Positions 8,091-16,717 of a stretch of DNA of 64,000 nucleotides are shown here, in pieces. Made by a program: the position numbers and the translations under genes. Below the pieces are notes generated by a model. The model was not told the DNA's origin and did not search any database. It saw nothing but the letters and a program-made list of their open reading frames with translations. Positions within the stretch are counted from its first letter, which is position 1, and each line of letters opens with the position of its first letter. Origin of the DNA: Actinopolymorpha pittospori. GTDB lineage: Bacteria; Actinomycetota; Actinomycetes; Propionibacteriales; Actinopolymorphaceae. The stretch spans positions 9,176,001 through 9,240,000 of the forward strand of contig NZ_JADBEM010000001.1 of the NCBI RefSeq assembly GCF_014873875.1. Direction: 5' to 3'.

Positions 8091-8125
8091 TGTCCGGGTC
8101 GGCCGACGTGCGGCCGACCCGGACA
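8091..8125. terminator. Terminator hairpin between convergent genes
   Basis: A perfect 15-bp stem (tgtccgggtcggccg and its complement) with the loop acgtg starts 5 nt after the oxidoreductase stop and ends 31 nt before the katG stop on the other strand. Confidence 0.85.
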
Positions 8126-8156
8126 CCGGGTTCAGACGATCGGAGTCAGATCTGGC

Positions 8157-10346
8157 TCAGGCGATGTCGTACCGGTCGAGGTTCATGACCTTGACCCACG
8201 CGGCCACGAAGTCCTGAACGAACTTCTCCTTCGCCTCGTCGGTCGCGTAGACCTCCGAGATGCCTCGGAGCTGGGAGTTCGAGCCGAAGACGAGATCGAC
8301 GGGGCTGGCGGTCCACCTGACCTCACCGGTGGAGCGGTCCCGACCCTCGTAGACGTTCTCCGCCGACGCGGACACCTTCCACTCGGTGGCCATGTCGAGC
8401 AGGTTGACGAAGAAGTCGTTCGTCAACGTCTCGGGCCGGTCGGTGAAGACGCCGTGTCGGGTCTGCCCGAAGTTGGCGTTGAGCGCCCGCAGGCCACCGA
8501 CCAGCACCGTCATCTCCGGAGCGGACAGCATCAACATGCTCGCCCGGTCCAGCAGCAGGACCTCCGCCGGCAGCTTCTGCCCGGCGCGCAGGTAGTTACG
8601 GAACCCGTCGGCAGCCGGTTCGAGGACCTCGAACGACTCCACGTCGGTCTGCTCCTGCGAAGCGTCCGTACGACCCGGCACGAACGGAACCGTGATGTCG
8701 TGCCCGGCGTTCTTCGCCGCCTGCTCGACCCCAGCGGCCCCGCCCAGAACGATCAGGTCGGCGAGTGAGACCTTCTTCCCGCCGGCCTGCGCGCTGTTGA
8801 AGTCCTGCTGGACCTGTTCGAGGGTCTGCAGCACCTTGGCCAGCTCGGCCGGGTTGTTGACCTCCCAGTCCTTCTGCGGCTCCAGGCGAATCCGGGCTCC
8901 GTTCGCCCCACCACGCTTGTCGGTGCCACGGAAGCTCGCCGCGGCCGCCCAGGCGGTGGAGACCAGCTGGGAGACGGACAGCCCCGACGCGAGGATCTTG
9001 GCCTTGAGGGCGGCGACGTCCGCCTCCGAGACGAGTTCGTGGTCGACCGCCGGAACCGGGTCCTGCCACAGCTGAGCCTCCGGAACCCACGGACCGAGGT
9101 AACGCGAGACCGGGCCCATGTCACGGTGCAACAGCTTGTACCAGGCCTTGGCGAACGCCAGGGCGAACTCCTCGGGGTTGTCCAGGAACCGGCGCGAGAC
9201 CCGCTCGTAGGCCGGGTCGAACCGCAGGGCGAGGTCGGTGGTCAACATCGTCGGACGGTGCTTCTTCGACGAGTCGTGCGCGTCCGGAACCGACTCCTCG
9301 GCGCCCTTCGCGACCCACTGGTGCGCCCCTGCCGGGCTCTTCGTGAGCTCCCACTCGTAGCCGAAGAGGTTCTGGAAGAAGCCCATGCTCCACTTGGTCG
9401 GCGTGCTGGTCCAGATGACCTCGAGGCCGCTGGTGATCGTGTCCGCGCCCTTGCCGGTGCCGTAGGTGTTCCGCCAGCCGAGGCCCTGCTCCTCCAGCGG
9501 GGAGGCCTCCGGCTCCGGGCCGACGTTGTCCGCGGAAGCCGCGCCGTGGGTCTTGCCGAAGGAGTGACCGCCGGCGATCAGCGCCACCGTCTCCTCGTCG
9601 TTCATCGCCATGCGCGCGAACGTCTCGCGGATGTCCCTGGCGGCGGCCAGCGGATCCGGAACGCCGTTGGGCCCCTCCGGGTTCACGTAGATCAGGCCCA
9701 TCTGCACGGCGCCGAGCGGACCGGAGAGTTCCCGGTCACCGCTGTAGCGCTCGTCACCGAGCCAGGTGTCCTCCGACCCCCAGAAGATCTCCTCGGGCGC
9801 CCAGATGTCCTCGCGACCGAAAGCGAAGCCGAACGTCTTGAACCCCATGGACTCCAGGGCACAGTTGCCGGCGAACACCAGCAGGTCGGCCCAGGAGATC
9901 TTCTGACCGTACTTCTGCTTGACCGGCCAGAGCAGCCGGCGCGCCTTGTCCAGGCTCGCGTTGTCGGGCCAGCTGTTGAGGGGGGCGAAGCGCTGGGCAC
10001 CGGCGCCGGCTCCACCGCGGCCGTCGGCGATGCGGTACGTGCCCGCGGAGTGCCAACTCATCCGGATGAACAACGGCCCGTAGTGGCCGTAGTCAGCCGG
10101 CCACCAGTCCTGCGAGGTCGTCATCACCTCGACGACGTCCTGCTTCAGCGCCTCGAGGTCGAGGGTCTTGAACTCCTCGGAGTAGTCGAAGCCCGCGCCC
10201 AGCGGGTTGGACCGGGGCGAGTGCTGGTGGAGAACCTGCAGGTTCAGCTGATTCGGCCACCAGTCCTCGTTCGTCCTGGGCCGAGTCGACTTGGGAGTCG
10301 GGGAGGGAATTGCTGGGTTCTCGCTCTCGCTACCGTGGTCAGACAC
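8157..10346 (-). CDS. katG: Catalase-peroxidase KatG
   Basis: A 729-residue bifunctional haem enzyme that destroys H2O2 and peroxides. Both fused halves are present. The N-terminal half has the distal-pocket DWWPADYGHYGPLFIRMSW with catalytic Arg, Trp and His. The Tyr of the Trp-Tyr-Met adduct lies in MGLIYVNPEGP, and the proximal His region in LIAGGHSFGKTHGA. The C-terminal half is the usual inactive duplicate. The frame reaches 10379, but the GTG at 10346 follows AGAAGGA and fits homologues better. It lies 120 nt downstream of the furA-like gene on the same strand, the arrangement in which FurA represses katG. Confidence 0.95.
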   Translation of the reverse strand: MSDHGSESENPAIPSPTPKSTRPRTNEDWWPNQLNLQVLHQHSPRSNPLGAGFDYSEEFKTLDLEALKQDVVEVMTTSQDWWPADYGHYGPLFIRMSWHSAGTYRIADGRGGAGAGAQRFAPLNSWPDNASLDKARRLLWPVKQKYGQKISWADLLVFAGNCALESMGFKTFGFAFGREDIWAPEEIFWGSEDTWLGDERYSGDRELSGPLGAVQMGLIYVNPEGPNGVPDPLAAARDIRETFARMAMNDEETVALIAGGHSFGKTHGAASADNVGPEPEASPLEEQGLGWRNTYGTGKGADTITSGLEVIWTSTPTKWSMGFFQNLFGYEWELTKSPAGAHQWVAKGAEESVPDAHDSSKKHRPTMLTTDLALRFDPAYERVSRRFLDNPEEFALAFAKAWYKLLHRDMGPVSRYLGPWVPEAQLWQDPVPAVDHELVSEADVAALKAKILASGLSVSQLVSTAWAAAASFRGTDKRGGANGARIRLEPQKDWEVNNPAELAKVLQTLEQVQQDFNSAQAGGKKVSLADLIVLGGAAGVEQAAKNAGHDITVPFVPGRTDASQEQTDVESFEVLEPAADGFRNYLRAGQKLPAEVLLLDRASMLMLSAPEMTVLVGGLRALNANFGQTRHGVFTDRPETLTNDFFVNLLDMATEWKVSASAENVYEGRDRSTGEVRWTASPVDLVFGSNSQLRGISEVYATDEAKEKFVQDFVAAWVKVMNLDRYDIA

Positions 10347-10466
10347 GTCTGGTCCTTCTCCCGTCTCGCTGTTTGCCACTGTTGGCTGGTCGGTCTTGCG
10401 TCGGTTGGTCTGTGGGGAGCAGGGGCTTGGGTTGCCCTGCCGGCATGGAGTGCTTGGTGTCCGCGA

Positions 10467-10910
10467 TCAGATCTCGGCCCGGGCGGTTTCTGAGGCGACG
10501 CAGTCCGGACATCGGCCCCAGTAGATGACCTCGGCCTCGTCGATGACGTAGCCCGAGTCGTCGACGGCGGTCAGGCAGGGAGTTTCGCCGACCGCGCAGT
10601 CGACGTCGGCGATGGCACCGCAGGACCGACAGACGACGTGGTGGTGGTTGTCCCCCACCCGGGCCTCGTAGCGCGCCACGGAGCCCAGCGGCTGGATGCG
10701 CCGCACCAGGCCCGCGGTGGTCAGCGCCCGCAGGACGTCGTAGACGGCCTGGTGGGAAACCTCACCGAGATCCGCACGCACGGTGCCGATGATCGAGTCC
10801 GTGTCGGCGTGCGGATGGTCGTGCACCGCGGCCAGCACCGCTATCCGGGGACGCGTCACACGCAGGGCCGCCCCGCGCAACATGCGCTCGTAGTCCGAAG
10901 TCGTGGACAC
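10467..10910 (-). CDS. furA: Fur-family peroxide/redox regulator, FurA type
   Basis: A 147-residue Fur-family protein. The N-terminal winged helix runs through LRVTRPRIAVLAAVHDHPH and VSHQAVYDVLRALTTAGLVR. The metal-binding dimerisation domain carries GDNHHHVVCRSCG and a second CPDC pair for structural zinc. Position directly before katG on the same strand identifies it as a FurA-type regulator of the catalase-peroxidase. The frame opens at 11000, but the GTG at 10910 is chosen because a promoter with correct spacing leads straight to it and homologues begin with STTSDYERMLR-like residues. Confidence 0.9.
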   Translation of the reverse strand: MSTTSDYERMLRGAALRVTRPRIAVLAAVHDHPHADTDSIIGTVRADLGEVSHQAVYDVLRALTTAGLVRRIQPLGSVARYEARVGDNHHHVVCRSCGAIADVDCAVGETPCLTAVDDSGYVIDEAEVIYWGRCPDCVASETARAEI

Positions 10911-10917
10911 ACGAGGA

Positions 10918-10946
10918 AGTCTGGCCCATTTTCTGGAATCAATCAA
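10918..10946 (-). promoter_or_regulatory. furA-katG promoter and probable FurA operator
   Basis: On the minus strand TTGATT (10941-10946) and CAGACT (10918-10923) are separated by 17 nt. The -10 ends 7 nt before the furA GTG, so the mRNA would be leaderless. Between the boxes lies GATTCCAGAAAATGGG, which resembles the A/T-rich element I recall upstream of mycobacterial furA genes. Autoregulation is inferred. Confidence 0.6.
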
Positions 10947-11049
10947 GTTGAGTGAGCACGGCGCGGACATCTCGGAGTCGGCCCGTCGCCTGGCTCCCAC
11001 CAGCGGCCGGCCCGACCGAGATCATCGAGGGTCGGCAGGATCAGCGAAA

Positions 11050-11098
11050 CGATCAAGAAGACGAACAAGGCGCCTGGACCAACCCGCGTCCGGCGCCT
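11050..11098 (-). terminator. Intrinsic terminator downstream of the tRNA gene
   Basis: On the minus strand a stem AGGCGCC-GGAC / GTCC-a-GGCGCCT (one bulge, 8-nt loop) is followed by a T-rich run (TTGTTCGTCTTCTTG). It starts 18 nt past the tRNA 3' end. Confidence 0.7.
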
Positions 11099-11115
11099 GC
11101 GTGGATGTATCTACG

Positions 11116-11193
11116 TGCCCCCGGTGGGACTCGAACCCACAAATCTGACACCCATTTTAAGTGGGCCGCCTCGACCAGTTGGGCTACGGGGGC
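11116..11193 (-). tRNA. tRNA with UAA anticodon (nominally Leu), short variable arm
   Basis: A complete cloverleaf can be drawn. The acceptor is GCCCCCG/CGGGGGC with discriminator A. A D-arm with a GG pair in its loop follows, then the anticodon stem GCCCA/TGGGT with loop CTTAAAA. The variable region has 9 nt, and the T-arm is GTGGG-TTCGAGT-CCCAC. The anticodon UAA reads UUA, a leucine codon that is rare at this GC content. Bacterial leucine tRNAs are class II with a long paired variable arm and a different D-loop. This one has a class I-like body. CCA is not encoded. It lies 29 nt downstream of the methyltransferase gene and has its own terminator. Identity of the amino acid is uncertain. 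Confidence 0.8.
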
Positions 11194-11222
11194 TCCGCGA
11201 CAACTCGTCGCCGCGCACCACA

Positions 11223-12521
11223 TTAGGGCATGCCCAGGTGCCATTCGGATCTGTCGAGCGGCAGTGCTGCGCGGCCGTCGGTGTGGGTACGAACGGCCAA
11301 CACCTGATGGGCCGCGATCCGCGCGTTCTCGAACGCCAGGGCCGAGACGGCGAGGTAGAGCAGCCAGACCCGGGCCCGCCCCGGTGAGGTCTGGCGTAAC
11401 CACGGCTCCCACGCGCCCTCCAGGTTGGTCACCCAGGTCCGAAGGGTGCGGGCGTAGTGCTCGCGCATCGCCTCCAGGTCGCGCACCTCCAGCCCGGCGT
11501 CCTCGAGGATGTCCACGATCCGCCCGAGGGTCAGGAGTTCGGCGCCAGGAAAGACGTAGGCGTCCAGGAACGACCGTTCTCGCGCCAACGGCTCGCCCCT
11601 GCGGCTGATCTGGTGCAGCAGCAGTCGACCGCCCGGCCGGAGGAACCCGCACAGGCGCCGCGCCTGGTCGGCGAGCCGGCCCTCCCCCACGTAGTCGGCG
11701 ACCCCGTTCGCCGTGATCGCGTCGTAGGGGTCGACCTCGAGGTCGCGCCAGTCGGCGACCCGGAACTCCACCCGCGCGGCGACCCCGGCGTCGAAGGCAC
11801 GCTTCGTCGCGATCTCGGCCTGCTCCGCGGAGGACGTGATGCCGGTCCCGCTCACGCCGTAGCGCTCGGCGGCGTGCAGCAGGAAGGTCCCCCACGCGCA
11901 GCCGACGTCGAGCACCCGCATGCCTTCCGTCAACCCCAGCTTGCGACAGGCGAGGTCCAGGGCCGCCCGCTGCGCGTCGTCGAGGGTGGCGGCCGGCGTG
12001 GTCCAGTAGCCCGCGCTCGGCACCAGCGTGTCGCCGAAGACCCGGGCCAGCAGACCCGTGCTCACCGGGGTGTCGTGGGCGCCGCTGAGCTCCTTGTCGC
12101 GACCGAGCGCATGCCGGCGTTCGGCTCCGGTGATCTCCTCCGCCGGCGGCTTGGGCGCCGGGCCGACCGCACCGAGATAGACCGCGGCGCGCATCAGCTC
12201 ACTGCGGTCGGCGGCGGTCAGTTCGGGCTGGCGACCGATCGAGCGGCCGAACGGCGCGAGCTGGTCCAACGCGGGGAGGATCGGGCCGTCGACGTCGACC
12301 TCCCCGGCCACGAACGACCTGGCCAGACCGAGTTCGTCAGGACGCCACAGCAACCGGCGAACGGCGCGCCGGGAGTGGACCCGCACCACGGGCGCGTCGG
12401 CGGGCCCGGCCACGGACCCGTCCCAAGCGTGGATCCGGACCGGCGCCTCCAGTCCGAACAGCCGGAGCAGAACGTCGTGCAGACGCTCGGCGACAACCGG
12501 ACCAGGCACGACCACCCCCAT
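11223..12521 (-). CDS. Cyclopropane-fatty-acyl-phospholipid synthase-family methyltransferase
   Basis: A 432-residue class I SAM methyltransferase of the CFA synthase/mycolic acid methyltransferase family. An N-terminal lipid-binding region (RSFVAGEVDVDG) precedes the SAM site VLDVGCAWGTFLLHAAERYG. GITSSAEQ and the C-terminal FLDAYVFPGAELLTL and HYARTLRTWV blocks are family hallmarks. It would methylenate or methylate unsaturated acyl chains of membrane phospholipids. The N-terminal half is divergent, so the product (cyclopropane or methyl branch) is open. The GTG start gives VVVPGPVVAERL. Confidence 0.87.
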   Translation of the reverse strand: MGVVVPGPVVAERLHDVLLRLFGLEAPVRIHAWDGSVAGPADAPVVRVHSRRAVRRLLWRPDELGLARSFVAGEVDVDGPILPALDQLAPFGRSIGRQPELTAADRSELMRAAVYLGAVGPAPKPPAEEITGAERRHALGRDKELSGAHDTPVSTGLLARVFGDTLVPSAGYWTTPAATLDDAQRAALDLACRKLGLTEGMRVLDVGCAWGTFLLHAAERYGVSGTGITSSAEQAEIATKRAFDAGVAARVEFRVADWRDLEVDPYDAITANGVADYVGEGRLADQARRLCGFLRPGGRLLLHQISRRGEPLARERSFLDAYVFPGAELLTLGRIVDILEDAGLEVRDLEAMREHYARTLRTWVTNLEGAWEPWLRQTSPGRARVWLLYLAVSALAFENARIAAHQVLAVRTHTDGRAALPLDRSEWHLGMP

Positions 12522-12636
12522 CTTCCGTACCCGTCTTCGCTGTTGCTTCTACCCGTGTTCTACCCGTCGTGTACCGGCCGGCCACCGGTGGCCTGTCACA
12601 TCGACCGCCGGTGGCGTGCGCGCGAGCCGCGGGCTG

Positions 12637-14013
12637 TCAGTTACCGCCCGTACCGAGGCGTTGGGGTTCGCGGTCCTCGGGCGCGGCCGGCGGCACCTGG
12701 CGGGGCAGCGCGCTGCGCTCGAACTCCTCGCGCGGGCGCTGCAGGCTGCCCAGGGAGACGATCTCACGGTGGAAGAACAACCGGAGCGTCCAGTCGGCGA
12801 CGATCCTGGTCTTCCGGTTGAACGTCGGCATCCGGCTGACGTGGTAGGTGCGGTGCATGAACCACGCGAGCCAGCCCTTGAGCTTGATCCCGTAGACCTG
12901 AGCGACGCCCTTGTGCAGGCCGAGGCTCGCGACCGAGCCGACGTGCTTGTGCCGGTAGTCCTGCAGCAGTTTGCCCCGCAGGGACCGGGCGACGTTGTCG
13001 CCGAGGACCTTCGCCTGCCGGACGGCGTGCTGCGCGGACGGGCTGGTCAGCGCTCCTGGCGGACCGGTCAGGTCGGGAACGGCGGCGCTGTCTCCAGCCG
13101 CCCAGGCGTGCTCGACGCCGACGACCCGCAGGTCGGGCTCGGTCCGCACCCGGCCCTGCTTGTCGCGGGGCAGGTCGGTCTCGGCGAGCACCGGGTTGGC
13201 CTTCACCCCGGCCGTCCACACGATCGTGTCGGACTCGAAGCTGGAGCCGTCGGAGAGGATGACCTTCCCGTCGACGCAGGACTCGAGCAGGGTGCCGAGC
13301 TTCACGTCGATGCCACGCTCGCGCAGGGCGCGGACGGTGTAGCGGCCCATGTCCTCCCCCACCTCGGGCAGGATCCGGTCGGCCGCCTCGACGAGCACCC
13401 AGCGCATGTCCTCCGGGCGCACGTTCTCGTAGTAGCGGCAGGCGTAGCGGGCCATGTCTTCGAGTTCGGCGAGCGCCTCGACGCCGGCGTAGCCGCCTCC
13501 GACGAACACGAACGACAACGCGCGCTGGCGGACTGCCTCACTGGTCGTCGACTCCGCGACGTCGAGCCGGTCCAGCACGTGGTTGCGCAGCTGGATCGCC
13601 TCCTCGACCTGCTTGAACCCGATGCCGTGCTGGGCGAGCCCCGGGATCGGCAGGGTGCGGGCGACCGAGCCGAGCGCGACGACCAGTTCGTCGTAGCCCA
13701 GGTCGTACACGTCCCCGGCGCGGGGTTCGATGCGGGCTGTCCGGTTCGCGTGGTCGACCGAGACGATCCGGCCGGTGATGACCTTGACCCGCGGCAGGAC
13801 GGCGCGCAGGGACACGACGACGTGCCGGGGCTCGAGGTTTCCGGCGGCGGCCTCGGGCAGGAACGGCTGGTAGGTCATGTAGGAGCGAGGGTCGACGATC
13901 GTGATCGTCACCTCGCCACGCTTGAGTTCCTTACGGAGAGCTTTCTGCAACCGGAAGGCGGTGTACATACCGACATAGCCGCCTCCGGCGATCAGGACGT
14001 GCCTTGTGTTCAC
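12637..14013 (-). CDS. ndh: Type II NADH dehydrogenase (NDH-2), FAD-dependent
   Basis: A 458-residue flavoprotein of the NDH-2 family. The FAD motif VLIAGGGYVGMYTAFRL is at the N-terminus, the NADH motif FVFVGGGYAGVEALAEL near residue 175, and the second FAD block WAAGDSAAVPDL near 315. The C-terminal region has amphipathic stretches (LKGWLAWFMHRTYH) for membrane attachment. It passes electrons from NADH to quinone without pumping protons. A 23-nt gap with GAGGAGGTGAAC precedes the ATG. It is divergent from the 14147 gene. Confidence 0.92.
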   Translation of the reverse strand: MNTRHVLIAGGGYVGMYTAFRLQKALRKELKRGEVTITIVDPRSYMTYQPFLPEAAAGNLEPRHVVVSLRAVLPRVKVITGRIVSVDHANRTARIEPRAGDVYDLGYDELVVALGSVARTLPIPGLAQHGIGFKQVEEAIQLRNHVLDRLDVAESTTSEAVRQRALSFVFVGGGYAGVEALAELEDMARYACRYYENVRPEDMRWVLVEAADRILPEVGEDMGRYTVRALRERGIDVKLGTLLESCVDGKVILSDGSSFESDTIVWTAGVKANPVLAETDLPRDKQGRVRTEPDLRVVGVEHAWAAGDSAAVPDLTGPPGALTSPSAQHAVRQAKVLGDNVARSLRGKLLQDYRHKHVGSVASLGLHKGVAQVYGIKLKGWLAWFMHRTYHVSRMPTFNRKTRIVADWTLRLFFHREIVSLGSLQRPREEFERSALPRQVPPAAPEDREPQRLGTGGN

Positions 14014-14146
14014 GTCCGTTCACCTCCTCGCTCAGGAGTAACGCTAGTCGCTCGTGAATCATTTCACAAGCATTCGGAGTCTCACGTTCGGAAGCTCACA
14101 AACAAGCTCTCCAGCCTCTAAGCTCGAAGGAACGCGGGAGGGAGCC

Positions 14147-14818
14147 GTGGGCGCGATCATCGCTGTCATCGTCATCGCCCTCGTCGTCGCGCTGGTAGCG
14201 CTGACGGTCCCAATGGTCGTGCTTGCCCAGCGCCGCGAGCAGCGCCGGCTCGAGGATCTCGCCGCCTGGGCGAACTCGATCGGTTGGACCGCCTACGCCG
14301 GAAGTGTCGAGGTGCCCTGGACGGCCCGACTTCCCGGAGCCAACCCCCGAGGCGTGCGGTGTCTGTTCACCGGGATCCACCGGGAGCTGCCGGTCAGCGT
14401 CGCTGAATACACCTACCAGAGCACTCACACGACCTATGTGAACGGACAGTCGCAGGTCACGACCGACACCCATGATTTCGTCGCTTGCGTCGTACATCTC
14501 CCCTACACCTACCCGGGGATCGAGGTCTCGAGCCGCGGGTCCGGCTCGCGGATGTGGCGCTGGCTCAACGGACCCGACCATACCGAGGTCGGGATCGACG
14601 AGTTCGACAAGGAGTTCCGGGTCCGCAGCACCCACCCAGAGACCGTGCGCAGCGTGATCGGTCCCGCCCTGGTCCGTACGCACCTCGCCGGGATGGCACC
14701 GAACTGGAGCCTGCACGGCTCCGATCTCGTCGTCTACTGGCAGGGACGGATGGAACCTGCCCGCGTGCTGCCCGCGCTCGACTCCGTGATCCGCATCGCG
14801 AACCTGCTCGGTCACTGA
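14147..14818 (+). CDS. Hypothetical membrane-anchored protein
   Basis: I do not recognise a named family. The 223-residue product has one N-terminal transmembrane helix (about residues 2-25, very rich in Ile/Val/Ala), then a soluble part with QRREQRRLEDLAAWANSIGW and YAGSVEVPW. It has the flavour of actinobacterial small anchored proteins annotated only as hypothetical. The start is the GTG at 14147 after GGGAGGGAG; an earlier in-frame ATG would spoil the membrane helix. Its last 7 bases overlap the end of the convergent uracil-DNA glycosylase gene. Confidence 0.75.
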   Translation: MGAIIAVIVIALVVALVALTVPMVVLAQRREQRRLEDLAAWANSIGWTAYAGSVEVPWTARLPGANPRGVRCLFTGIHRELPVSVAEYTYQSTHTTYVNGQSQVTTDTHDFVACVVHLPYTYPGIEVSSRGSGSRMWRWLNGPDHTEVGIDEFDKEFRVRSTHPETVRSVIGPALVRTHLAGMAPNWSLHGSDLVVYWQGRMEPARVLPALDSVIRIANLLGH

Positions 14819-15684
14819 CTCGAGCTGGCGCGGAGTCCGGCGTAGGACGCGGCGCGGGCGAACACCGCGTCCAGCATCGACTCGGTGAGCTTGCCGGTGA
14901 AGGTGTTCTGCTGACTCGGATGGTAGGAACCGACCAGCAGGATCTCCGGCAGCTCCCGCCCCTCCCGTGCGGCGAGCACCACCTCGGCGCCGTGCCCGAA
15001 CTTCGGCCGCGGCCGGGGAACGGCGTAGCCGAGGGCGGCGAGCGTGCGCAGGGTGGAGTCCCACGCGTAGGAGCCGAGCGCCACCGCCGCGCGCACCGTC
15101 GAGGAACACAGTTCCCACTCCCGGACGAGCCACGGGAAACAGGTGTCCCGCTCGGTCGGCACCGGCTTGTTGGCCGGGGGCGCGCAGCGCACCGGGGCGA
15201 CGACCCGAAGGCCCAGCAGCCGCTGCCCGTCACCCGCGTGGACGCTCGTCCTCGTCCGCGCCAGGCCGAGCCGGTGCAACGAGGCGAACAGCCAGTCGCC
15301 AGAACGGTCACCGGTGAAGATCCGCCCGGTCCGGTTGCCGCCGTTCGCCGCGGGTGCGAGTCCGACGACGAGCAGCCGCGGCGCGGGATCACCCCAGCCA
15401 GGCACCGGCCGGCCCCAGTACGGCTCCTCCGCGAACGCACGCCTGGGCTCCCGCGCCACCTGCTCGCGCCACGCCACCAACCTCGGGCAGGCGCGGCACA
15501 CCGACTGGCGGGCGACGAGCTCGTCGAGGTCCCTCGCGGCGGCGGCGAGCGCCGCCACCTGCTCGGCGTCGTGGGCGACCGGAGTGTCCGGGCTCGCCGG
15601 GTCGTCCGGCCAGCCGGTGCCCGGCGGGACCGGACTCGGATACGGCGTCCCGGTCACCGGGTGCGGCCGGTCGGGCGTGGTCAT
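14812..15684 (-). CDS. Family 5 uracil-DNA glycosylase (UdgB type)
   Basis: A 290-residue iron-sulfur uracil-DNA glycosylase. The family signature GLAPAANGGNRTGRIFTGD (motif A) and GSYHPSQQNTFTGKL (motif B) identify family 5, in which an Ala/Asn-type motif replaces the family 4 acid. Cysteines for a 4Fe-4S cluster are in SVCRACPRL, in RCAP and in TCFPWL. It removes uracil, and by family other deaminated bases, from DNA, useful in a GC-rich genome. The first 45 residues are a Pro-rich tail. ATG and the ppx stop share an ATGA overlap, so the genes are coupled. Confidence 0.93.
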   Translation of the reverse strand: MTTPDRPHPVTGTPYPSPVPPGTGWPDDPASPDTPVAHDAEQVAALAAAARDLDELVARQSVCRACPRLVAWREQVAREPRRAFAEEPYWGRPVPGWGDPAPRLLVVGLAPAANGGNRTGRIFTGDRSGDWLFASLHRLGLARTRTSVHAGDGQRLLGLRVVAPVRCAPPANKPVPTERDTCFPWLVREWELCSSTVRAAVALGSYAWDSTLRTLAALGYAVPRPRPKFGHGAEVVLAAREGRELPEILLVGSYHPSQQNTFTGKLTESMLDAVFARAASYAGLRASSSQ

Positions 15685-16640
15685 CTCAGGGCCCGTGCGT
15701 AGGCGCTGAGCGCGATCCCGTCGAGGATGTCGTGCTCGCTCACGACGATCTCCGCGAGGGCGAGATACGGGGCGACCCGGGCGAGGATCCGGTCCAGGAT
15801 CAGCGCGCCGGCCCCGATCACGTCGACCCGACCAGGGTGCATGAACGGCAGCGCCGCCCGAGCGTCGTGGTCCATCGTGAGGAGGCGCCCGGTCGCCGCA
15901 TGGACGTCGGGTGCGGGAATCCGCGCGTGGTGGATGCGGGTCGGGTCGTACGTCGGCAGGTCGAGCGCCGTCGCGGCGACCGTCGTCACCGTGCCGGCGA
16001 GGCCGACCAGGGTGCGGGCCCGCTCCAACGGGACGCTCGCGGCGGCCTTGTCGAGCTGGCGGTCGACCTCCGCCAGGGCCGTCTCGATCTGGTCGGGGCT
16101 CGGCGGATCGCCCGGCAGGCAGCGTTCGGTCAGGCGTACGCACCCCAGGTCGACGGACACGGCCGCCTCCGGCGCTTCGCCACCCAGGACGAACTCGGTG
16201 GAGCCGCCACCGATGTCGATGACGAGGTACGGCGTGGCGAGGCGGTGCCGGGCCAGTTCCCGGGTCGAGCCCGCGAAGGAGAGCTGGGCCTCCTCCTGTC
16301 CGGTGATCACCTCGGGCTCCACGCCGAGGATCTCCCGGACCCCGGCGACGAACTCGTCCCGGTTCTCGGCGTCACGCGAGGCGGAGGTGGCCACGAACCG
16401 GACCTGTTCGGCACCGAGTTCGGCGATCCGCGCGGCGTAGGTCCGGCTGGCGTCGAACGTCCGGCGCAGCGCCTCTGGCGCGAGGCGACCGGTCCGGTCG
16501 ACGCCCTGCCCGAGACGCACGACCTCGAGGCGCCGGTCGAGGTCGACCAGGCGCTCGTGACCGGTGGCCGGATCGGCGGTGATGTCAGCGACCAGCAGCC
16601 GGATCGAGTTCGTGCCGCAGTCGATCGCCGCTACCCGCAT
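15681..16640 (-). CDS. ppx: Ppx/GppA exopolyphosphatase / pppGpp phosphatase family
   Basis: A 319-residue single-domain member of the ASKHA superfamily. It begins MRVAAIDCGTNSIRLLVAD (phosphate 1 loop), has VDIGGGSTEFVLG-type loop VIDIGGGSTEF for phosphate 2, and VGLAGTVTTVAATAL near the C-terminus. It lacks the HD-like C-terminal domain of E. coli Ppx, as is usual for the short actinobacterial Ppx1/Ppx2 proteins. It hydrolyses polyphosphate termini or pppGpp. It lies in the run divIC-DUF501-ppx on the minus strand. Confidence 0.93.
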   Translation of the reverse strand: MRVAAIDCGTNSIRLLVADITADPATGHERLVDLDRRLEVVRLGQGVDRTGRLAPEALRRTFDASRTYAARIAELGAEQVRFVATSASRDAENRDEFVAGVREILGVEPEVITGQEEAQLSFAGSTRELARHRLATPYLVIDIGGGSTEFVLGGEAPEAAVSVDLGCVRLTERCLPGDPPSPDQIETALAEVDRQLDKAAASVPLERARTLVGLAGTVTTVAATALDLPTYDPTRIHHARIPAPDVHAATGRLLTMDHDARAALPFMHPGRVDVIGAGALILDRILARVAPYLALAEIVVSEHDILDGIALSAYARALR

Positions 16641-16717
16641 CTGGAACTCCCCTCACCTCAACCGACCGTCCGACCGTATTGCATCCGAACCCGAATCCCC
16701 CGCAGGACCGGATCGCG

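Noticed and set aside
8157..10493. Long plus-strand open frame (9039-10493) opposite katG
   Set aside because: It mirrors katG, has no family pattern, and shows Val/Arg/Leu-rich composition typical of antisense frames in GC-rich DNA.
12457..12821. Candidate plus-strand gene between the CFA-like and ndh genes
   Set aside because: The frame is an extension of an antisense shadow, and the 115-bp gap is too short to hold a gene.
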